This document shows, piece by piece, positions 6,201-8,319 of a stretch of 8,319 nucleotides of DNA. The notes under the pieces are model-generated. The model made no database searches. It was not told the origin of the DNA and was given only the letters and a program-made list of their open reading frames with translations. Origin of the DNA: an uncultured Saprospiraceae bacterium. GTDB lineage: Bacteria > Bacteroidota > Bacteroidia > Chitinophagales > Saprospiraceae. The stretch is from contig CALHKJ010000130.1 in NCBI GenBank assembly GCA_938033975.1, positions 1 through 8,319 on the forward strand. Reading direction: 5' to 3'. The stretch's first letter is position 1; each line of letters starts with the position of its first letter. A program made the position numbers and the translations under genes.

Positions 6201-8319
6201 TATGATTCCTATGATTGGGGATCTGGAGCAGGACCATCTGCTAGTCTAGATGTTTCTGAAGCAGGCACCTATAACGTTACTGCGACAGACTCAAATGGAT
6301 GTACTTCAACTACAAGCATAACTGTTAATGCAGCACCAGAGCCTAATATTAGTATTGCTGGATCTACAACATTCTGTATTGGAAGTTTTACCTCACTAAA
6401 TGTTCCAGATGGTTTTTCTAACTATTCTTGGGCACCTAATGGGGAAACTGGTAGTTCAATAAATGTTGATGCTGCTGGCACATATTCTGTTACCGTAACC
6501 AATTCTTCAGGATGTACAAATGAAGCAAGTATTGATGTTACAGAAGCAGATGGTTTGATGCCTGTCATAAGTGGAGATTTAAGTTTTTGTGAAGGAGGAA
6601 GTACAGACATAAGTGTAGGAACAGGTTATGCAACTGTTGATTGGAGCCCTACAGGTGAATCATCTGAAACAATTACCGTTAGCACTGTACAAAGCTATTC
6701 TGTTACAGTATCAGATCTATCAGGTTGTACTGGAATTGCAACAGTAGATATTACTGAAAACCCCAACCCCACTCCTACAATTTCTGGAGATGTAGTGGTT
6801 TGTGAAAATGGATCTGGAACAATTGCTGTTGATGGAAACTTTACAGCCTACCAGTGGGGAGATGGAAGTATAAATCAAGATTTAGTAGTAACAAGTCCAG
6901 GCACATATTCTGTAACCGTTATTGATGATAACGGTTGTTCAGGCTCTACAACTTTTGATGTTGATCCAGCTCCTGACCCAATAGTCAGCATTACTGGAGA
7001 CCTAGCAATTTGCCCAGGTGGAAGCGATAACACAATTTTAACTGCAACTGATGGATTTGTTTCTTACGAATGGAGTGAAGGAGGAGAAACAAGCAATACC
7101 TTAGAAGTAAACGCAATTGGCACATATACTGTAACCGTTACTGATGCAAATGGCTGTAATGGTGAAGCTTCAGTAAATGTTACTGAAGATACTCCACCGG
7201 TAGTTAACATCGATGGAAACCAGCAATTTTGCTCGGGCTTTACAACATCACTAACTGCAACTGCTGGTTTTGATAATTATCAATGGAGTACTGGTGATAA
7301 TTCAGAATCAATCGAAGCAGGCACAGGAGGAACATATTCTGTCACTGTAACTGATTCAAATGGATGTACTAATGAAGCAATGACTAATATTACAGAGTTG
7401 ACTGAACTAATGCCTGAAATTCTTGGCGACCTAAGCATTTGCCCAGGAGGAAGTTCGGATGTTGAACTTACAGTAGCAGGTAGTTTTGATATTTATGATT
7501 GGGGAAATGGCCCTGGATCAGAAACTTCACTCACCGTAAATTCACCTGGCTCATATTCAGTAACTGTTACTGATGCAAATGGCTGTTCTGGTAATTCAAG
7601 CGTCACAATCGTTGAAAACGATGTTGATGAAATAACGATTCAAGGTGGACCAACTTTCTGCGCCGGTACAACCTTGGATTTATCTGCACAAGGCAATTTT
7701 GAAAGTTATACTTGGTCTGTTGGTATCACCTCTAATGAAATCACAATCAATACGCCTGGCACTTATTCAGTAACTGCTACTGATATCAATGGCTGTACAA
7801 ATACTTCCGAAATTGAGATTATGGAAATTCCAGACCCAACAGTATCCATTGATGGAAATTTGATGTTATGTCCTGGTGATCTTGATAATACTACATTAAG
7901 TGCAACAGAAGGATTCCAAAATTACGCATGGTCAGATGGAACAAATGGCTCCAATGAAATTACTGTAAGTACAATAGGCACTTTTACTGTGACCGTAACA
8001 GATGAAAATGGTTGTACCAATACAGCATCTGTTGATATTACGGAACATACACGGCCAGAAGTATCCATTGAAGGAAATATGGTGTTCTGTACTGGATTTA
8101 GCTCCAGCATAAAAGCAACTGATGGTTTTGAGTCATACGAATGGAACACTGGTGGCTTAACCGACCAAATTGAAGTTACAGAATCAGGAACTTACACAGT
8201 TACAGTTACTGATGTAAATGGCTGTACAAATACTGCTTCAATGGAAATTTCAGAACTCTCAGAATTGATGCCAATCATTTCAGGAAATTTAGATATTTGC
8301 CCTGGAGATTATGAAGAGG
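3264..8319 (+). CDS. Giant secreted Cys-rich multi-repeat (HYR/Ig-like) surface adhesin, 3'-truncated by the window edge
   Basis: One frame runs from ATG 3264 to the last base without a stop (1685 codons plus one base). The ATG is the first start after an in-frame TAG at 3225; it follows an A-rich stretch with no Shine-Dalgarno sequence, and it opens a signal peptide (MQTLYTKKLMLLLALCIFAF, cleavage near NAYSQ, residues 24-26). Residues 27-158 form a Cys-rich domain. Residues about 169-344 hold two degenerate Ig/HYR-like modules, and 345-752 hold five HYR-like modules of two alternating types. Residues 759-871 are three short Cys-rich modules, about 872-884 a TPDPTPD linker, 885-952 an Ig_7-like domain, and 957 onward a long array of Ig/PKD-like repeats. 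Such proteins in Bacteroidota are exported by T9SS and act in adhesion, gliding or biofilm; the sorting domain that would prove it is outside the window. GTYSVTVTD recalls SprB repeats, but the ~72-aa length and two cysteines per repeat differ. Lys and Arg are almost absent in the second half. The exact ligand is unknown. Confidence 0.9.
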   Translation, partial: MQTLYTKKLMLLLALCIFAFSNAYSQCDVVIVDFAAAGSCDGCNELPECVQTSVTVSNSDTSCCVGPNNPNSSNCRQLNINTGDLKATCFNITGTPQDSGANWWMVDGSSGDCGTLVELGGGTEIVLDVYDDGGLIEIIICKQGSGEMVLDLCAIPCCEVNGINIPDQDYLCFEDVPSPTTMLEFEAMGGTIDIVDLVGSNGCEDILFTYTDDAVPSDICVDKAFQRTYEICFCGDQNFTVTQSITISADNLPPTIEVDGSTTDFPTIDLGCVLEVPTLPSELPVTDVVDDCSIVDLTSAVITDDSPGIDLGNCQFLITRTYSIVDACDSEALLTETWTYTLNASPPVFDSTPFDISYTCIDDVPAAEDLAWTDDCDGTGTTQVVETIGTIDACTGGTITREWSYTDQCGLSVNHIQSIQITPDNGLVFSNLPADITISCTDPIPPQEDLTYTNNALNPSCEESGTVSPTDLGSLNTCGDVLTRTWEFTSACGSIVSHTQSISLIDNMPPVLQSTPGDITISCASDIPAIPDIPWTDDCDGTGSAVVTDTPNLNGCNGGTIERSISYTDNCNNTVEYIQNIIVSPYPSVDWITALPADFSILCGETVPSSIDLEYSNGLDGTDCFVTGIISPVDNGSLNQCGDIITRTWTLAANSADCIEELTHSITITLEDDGLPNFINLPPTSVNVDCVSDIPSSQDLEWEDDCDGTGTVGYTDDGVPDACNGGNITRTWSFTDNCGNGPIIFSQLYIIQGTPFTPCDDQDDCTENDMEKLDCDGNICIPCQGTPTDCSGDISFISCDDNNPCTENDEEGLACDGTICVPCQGSVAATCSGLIPNEIMPCDDGDPCTSNDVYEVDGCDLTTECVPCQGTYSPTPDPTPDTNNIGCMDETTTISLSGCGGTTTWYDAPGGNILHIGESFTTPTLSTNTSFYVSCTIDGCESNAIEVPVSVVTADQVNISGPNELCIGQETITLTADSGYDSYDWGSGAGPSASLDVSEAGTYNVTATDSNGCTSTTSITVNAAPEPNISIAGSTTFCIGSFTSLNVPDGFSNYSWAPNGETGSSINVDAAGTYSVTVTNSSGCTNEASIDVTEADGLMPVISGDLSFCEGGSTDISVGTGYATVDWSPTGESSETITVSTVQSYSVTVSDLSGCTGIATVDITENPNPTPTISGDVVVCENGSGTIAVDGNFTAYQWGDGSINQDLVVTSPGTYSVTVIDDNGCSGSTTFDVDPAPDPIVSITGDLAICPGGSDNTILTATDGFVSYEWSEGGETSNTLEVNAIGTYTVTVTDANGCNGEASVNVTEDTPPVVNIDGNQQFCSGFTTSLTATAGFDNYQWSTGDNSESIEAGTGGTYSVTVTDSNGCTNEAMTNITELTELMPEILGDLSICPGGSSDVELTVAGSFDIYDWGNGPGSETSLTVNSPGSYSVTVTDANGCSGNSSVTIVENDVDEITIQGGPTFCAGTTLDLSAQGNFESYTWSVGITSNEITINTPGTYSVTATDINGCTNTSEIEIMEIPDPTVSIDGNLMLCPGDLDNTTLSATEGFQNYAWSDGTNGSNEITVSTIGTFTVTVTDENGCTNTASVDITEHTRPEVSIEGNMVFCTGFSSSIKATDGFESYEWNTGGLTDQIEVTESGTYTVTVTDVNGCTNTASMEISELSELMPIISGNLDICPGDYEE
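3342..3737 (+). other. Cys-rich N-terminal domain of the giant adhesin
   Basis: Residues 27-158 follow directly after the predicted signal peptidase site and contain 13 cysteines, including two CC pairs (SCCVG and the closing IPCC) and CDGC. The later half (NWWMVDGSSGDCGT, then EIVLDVYDDGG and IEIIICKQGSG) reads like a beta-sandwich. From memory it resembles N-terminal domains at the head of giant repeat proteins of Saprospirales, but I cannot confirm a family. The cysteine after SQ is not in a lipobox, so a lipoprotein anchor is unlikely. The odd count of 13 leaves one cysteine unpaired or bonded elsewhere. Confidence 0.5.
4296..5519 (+). repeat. Five HYR-like modules alternating in two types (A-B-A-B-A)
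   Basis: Modules start at 4296 (A1), 4530 (B1), 4779 (A2), 5016 (B2) and 5274 (A3), each 78-86 residues. Type A carries WTDDCDGTG (WEDDCDGTG in A3) and then C-x-GG-x-I near the middle, followed by a W/I-S-Y/F-TD-x-C strand. Type B lacks DDCDGTG; it has DLxYxN, a later cysteine, SPxDxGSLNxCGD and TRTW. Both share an LPxDIxxxC-like entry strand and a SI-x-I/L exit strand, as in HYR/Ig-like repeats of Bacteroidota adhesins. Even at the DNA level B1 and B2 keep the identical stretch tggatcactaaat (4679-4691 and 5168-5180). Two more divergent modules precede the set, at about 3768-4013 and 4014-4295. Presumed role: a stiff extracellular stalk. Confidence 0.75.
5538..5876 (+). repeat. Three short Cys-rich CDDxxPCT modules
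   Basis: Three copies start at 5538, 5658 and 5787 (40, 43 and 30 residues). Each begins CDD-x-x-x/P-C-T-x-ND (CDDQDDCTEND, CDDNNPCTEND, CDDGDPCTSND) and ends C-I/V-PCQGT/S. The first two carry CDGxIC between, and the third has GCDLTTEC instead. The clustered Asp/Asn and paired cysteines suggest a disulfide-tied, possibly calcium-binding knot between the HYR-like stalk and the Ig array; metal binding is inference. A proline/threonine linker (TPDPTPD, about 5886-5906) follows. Confidence 0.7.
5916..6119 (+). other. Ig_7-like (CHU_C-associated) domain of the giant adhesin
   Basis: Residues 885-952 follow the pattern I know from Ig-like domains associated with CHU_C proteins: a first cysteine (IGCMDETTT), LSGCGGTTTWYD, a short G-G turn, SFTTPTLSTNTSFYVSC, then GCESNAIEVPVSV. 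It forms the hinge between the Cys-rich modules and the long repeat array and has a sequence unlike the repeats that follow. Family assignment is by pattern only. Confidence 0.6.
6132..8319 (+). repeat. Array of ten complete plus one partial ~72-aa Ig/PKD-like repeats
   Basis: Repeats S1-S11 start at 6132, 6348, 6561, 6774, 6984, 7203, 7413, 7632, 7842, 8061 and 8271; complete copies are 70-73 residues and S11 is cut by the window end. Each reads I-x-G-x-x-x-x-C-x-G near the start, a GF-x-x-Y-x-W strand in the middle and GTYSVTVTDxNGC near the end, then a short acidic or proline linker. Each complete copy has exactly two cysteines about 45 residues apart, well placed for one internal disulfide. 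Copies four apart are more alike than neighbours (see findings). The repeats have diverged at DNA level, so the array is old rather than freshly expanded. Confidence 0.88.

Noticed and set aside
3338..8149. Several minus-strand ORFs (such as 3338-3688, 3971-4201, 4961-5152, 5612-5815, 5763-6008, 6422-6610, 7922-8149) and the plus-strand ORF 5833-6099
   Set aside because: All are overlaid by the uninterrupted 1685-codon frame, whose modular repeats with conserved Cys, Trp and Gly leave no doubt about the coding frame. Low-complexity Ser/Thr/Val-rich antisense frames are expected opposite such repeats.
6132..8319. Naming the array as SprB repeats and the gene as sprB
   Set aside because: The GTYSVTVTDxNGC motif is shared, but repeat length, the paired cysteines and the missing C-terminus do not allow that name.

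Overview
The window looks like AT-rich Bacteroidota DNA, perhaps an aquatic or marine lineage such as Saprospirales or Flavobacteriia. This rests on a TonB-dependent receptor, a small outer-membrane barrel of apparent DUF2490 type, a very large secreted multi-repeat adhesin typical of type IX secretion (T9SS) and gliding lineages, translation starts without Shine-Dalgarno sequences, and a TAnnTTTG-type promoter box. The lineage within the phylum is inference.

Layout. (1) Positions 1-1880 (+) hold the 3' part of a TonB-dependent outer-membrane receptor: the end of the plug and the whole barrel. (2) A strong 18-bp hairpin at 1902-1940, with T-rich flanks on both strands, ends this gene and the gene facing it. 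(3) Positions 1983-2618 (-) encode a 211-aa exported barrel-like protein, probably DUF2490. (4) About 645 bp of AT-rich intergenic DNA (2619-3263) separates two divergent genes. It holds a promoter-like box with an overlapping dyad and a perfect 18-bp tandem direct repeat. (5) From 3264 to the window end (+) runs one uninterrupted reading frame of 1685 codons that is still open at the last base. It is the main content of the window.

The giant protein reads, in order: signal peptide; Cys-rich N-terminal domain; two degenerate Ig/HYR-like modules; five HYR-like modules that alternate in two types (A-B-A-B-A); three short Cys-rich 'CDDxxPCT' modules; a Pro/Thr linker; one Ig_7-like domain; then ten complete and one partial ~72-aa Ig/PKD-like repeats ending in a GTYSVTVTDxNGC-type signature. 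These last repeats form a higher-order unit of four domains (286 aa, 858 bp). An 824-residue stretch contains no Lys or Arg. The C-terminus, where a T9SS sorting or CHU_C domain would be expected, lies outside the window.

The genes do not form an operon: the receptor and the small barrel converge, and the small barrel and the giant adhesin diverge. All three products are predicted to be exported to the cell envelope or surface. No mobile element, CRISPR array, tRNA or rRNA was recognised.
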